Position numbers and translations under genes: made by a program. A stretch of 14,833 bases of DNA from Treponema sp. (GTDB lineage: Bacteria > Spirochaetota > Spirochaetia > Treponematales > Breznakiellaceae). This document shows positions 13,624 to 14,833 of the stretch, piece by piece; position 1 is the stretch's first letter, and each line of letters begins with the position of its first letter. The notes under the pieces were generated by a model. That model saw only the letters and a program-made list of their open reading frames with translations. It did not search any database and was not told the origin of the DNA. Where the stretch lies: contig WQXE01000033.1 in assembly GCA_009784995.1 (NCBI GenBank), positions 1 through 14,833 of the forward strand, read 5' to 3'.

Positions 13624-14833
13624 CTATTTGTTTTTTGGTTTTAAAGAAACCAATAATTTTTTAAGATAATTCTCGTTTATAAGGGTTTTAATAATACCAT
13701 TAATTTCTTTAAACCTTTGTCTGCGTATTAAAAAATATAATTGTGTTTTAACGCCGTTAATATTAACCGATGTCCAGGGGTGAGAAAAATAATATCCGCC
13801 TTTAACCGCTGGCGGCAGATCTTTTATTATAACCCCCGCGATAATATCCGCTTTATCTTTTATCCAGTCTTTGTCATGGTAAACCACTTTACGATCCAAA
13901 CGCCTTCCAATTTCATTTATAAATGATATTTCAATACCGCCGGGAACTCCGTTAACACGGGTTAATAGAGGCGGTTTATTTTTAGCTTCATGAATAAAAA
14001 CAAGCAGTTTTTTATTATCAATGGTAGATTGAATTATTTTAACATCCTGTTTCGCGATTAAAGATACACACGCCATATTTACATATATGTTAAAGAATGT
14101 TCTAAGCGGTTTAATGACAGGATCAATAGCTATTAATAATATCAATACCGCTTCCAGCGGAAGGTTTAAATATCTAAGCACAATACCAAACATCGAAAGG
14201 GTAATAATTCCCGAAACGCCCGCGGTAGCGGTTCCCGCTAATATTACAGCGCCAAAAATAATAAAATAATGAACAGGTTCAAAGAAAAAACCGTAAATTT
14301 GCGCTGTAAAAAAAGCGCAAAGCGCGAAGTAAAAAATATTTCCGAACCGTCCAAGTATTATGCCAAGCGGAAGAGCCAGATTAACATTTGTAGAATTAAA
14401 TTTTAATTCTTTTTCAAGACAATTAATGGCGCTTGGCAAAACAGCTTTTGAACTGCATCCCGCGAATGTTAGTATTATTGGTTCCAACAGCGCCGCGAAA
14501 TTCCTGTGTACCGTTGTTTTTGATGAACGTATTAAAATAATAGCTGTGCAAATAATAAAAATAAAAACAGCGCCCGCGCAGCACAAAATTATAAACTTAA
14601 ACATCACCATAAATAATTGAATGTCAAAAGACGCGGCAAGTCCCGCGAAAAGACATATAAGAGCTATTGGCAAAAAATTCAAAGACCATTTAACCAGTTT
14701 TTTAAAAACATTTAAAAATGAGGAAAATGTATTAATAAGCAGAAACACGGATTCATCTCTTAAAAATCCGACAACAACACCCATGATGAATGATAAAAAT
14801 AAAAACACAATTATTCCAAACGGCGTAATTAAA
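13624..14833 (-). CDS. DAACS-type transporter fused to a single-lobe SBP_bac_3-like domain (partial, N-terminus beyond right edge)
   Basis: The frame is open through the right edge; upstream of the GTG at 14808 it continues 'LITPFGII', so that GTG is internal and the real start lies off-window. The membrane part resembles the dicarboxylate/amino acid:cation symporter (GltPh/GltT) family: hairpin 1 'TFAGCSSKAVLPSAI', TM7-like 'LPLGIILGRFGNIFY', hairpin 2 'GTATAGVSG', and TM8-like 'IDPVIKPLRTFFNIYVN'. The NMDGT cation motif is replaced by GRFGN (codons 14338-14352). Compared with GltPh, the Asp that contacts the substrate amino group is Lys (14110-14112), while the substrate Arg (14101-14103) and Asn are kept. 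From about 14010 down to 13624 the tail matches the first lobe of SBP_bac_3 ('GGIEISFINEIGRRL', 'DKADIIAG', 'YYFSHPWTS') and then jumps to the closing helices, with no second lobe. It may be a transporter with unusual coupling, or a sensor. Confidence 0.82.
   Translation of the reverse strand, partial: LITPFGIIVFLFLSFIMGVVVGFLRDESVFLLINTFSSFLNVFKKLVKWSLNFLPIALICLFAGLAASFDIQLFMVMFKFIILCCAGAVFIFIICTAIILIRSSKTTVHRNFAALLEPIILTFAGCSSKAVLPSAINCLEKELKFNSTNVNLALPLGIILGRFGNIFYFALCAFFTAQIYGFFFEPVHYFIIFGAVILAGTATAGVSGIITLSMFGIVLRYLNLPLEAVLILLIAIDPVIKPLRTFFNIYVNMACVSLIAKQDVKIIQSTIDNKKLLVFIHEAKNKPPLLTRVNGVPGGIEISFINEIGRRLDRKVVYHDKDWIKDKADIIAGVIIKDLPPAVKGGYYFSHPWTSVNINGVKTQLYFLIRRQRFKEINGIIKTLINENYLKKLLVSLKPKNK

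Noticed and set aside
14806..14808. GTG at 14808 as the start of the DAACS fusion
   Set aside because: The frame stays open to the window edge with hydrophobic residues ('LITPFGII') that continue the first membrane helix, so the gene is cut by the edge.

Overview
The window looks like a chromosomal segment from a low-GC (about 40% by eye) anaerobic, probably host-associated bacterium. My best guess is a spirochaete of the Treponema type. The main clues are the BspA-like leucine-rich-repeat protein with a secretion signal and a tail reading 'LREKYL...GRGTYNRP' (a pattern I associate with treponemal members), the tungsten-type aldehyde oxidoreductase with its oxygen-sensitive iron-sulfur partner, and the two-component, DAACS and CPA2 repertoire. 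There is no rRNA, tRNA, CRISPR or transposase to settle it, so the assignment is an inference.

Layout. 1-2485 (minus, cut by the left edge) is a soluble FIST-domain hybrid histidine kinase; it has no stop codon inside the window. Divergent from it, 2564-5687 (plus) is a tight three-gene unit: an intact short-chain dehydrogenase, a paralogous SDR whose nucleotide-binding glycines are gone, and an ABC exporter half-transporter. Convergent to this is 5690-6739 (minus): a secreted BspA-like LRR protein followed by a 52-residue zinc-ribbon protein. 6855-8924 (minus) is a CPA2 cation/proton antiporter with a C-terminal PTS EIIA-type domain.

Divergent from the antiporter, 8990-12255 (plus) is a probable operon: a ferredoxin-like subunit with motifs for four [4Fe-4S] clusters, a tungsten aldehyde:ferredoxin oxidoreductase family enzyme, a MoeB/ThiF/HesA-type E1-like enzyme and a MoaD/ThiS-type beta-grasp protein. 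These fit together as catalytic subunit, electron carrier and the sulfur-transfer pair for the tungstopterin cofactor. A GH29 alpha-L-fucosidase (12297-13613, plus) follows with its own strong ribosome-binding site. The right edge (13624-14833, minus, cut by the edge) is a DAACS-type transporter fused to what looks like only one lobe of an SBP_bac_3 solute-binding domain.

Genes are packed closely and no stretch over 300 bases lacks a gene. The longest gaps are the LRR/antiporter gap (6740-6854, a probable promoter and an inverted repeat) and the AOR/E1 gap (11169-11246, an imperfect repeat hairpin).

The strongest signals beyond gene content are: the degenerate SDR paired with an intact one beside an exporter; the rewired DAACS-SBP fusion, which has lost the canonical cation-site motif; the beta-grasp protein ending in Ala-Gly instead of Gly-Gly; and a window-wide composition bias in which the palindrome CGCG is about 5-6 times over-represented while GGCC is almost absent.
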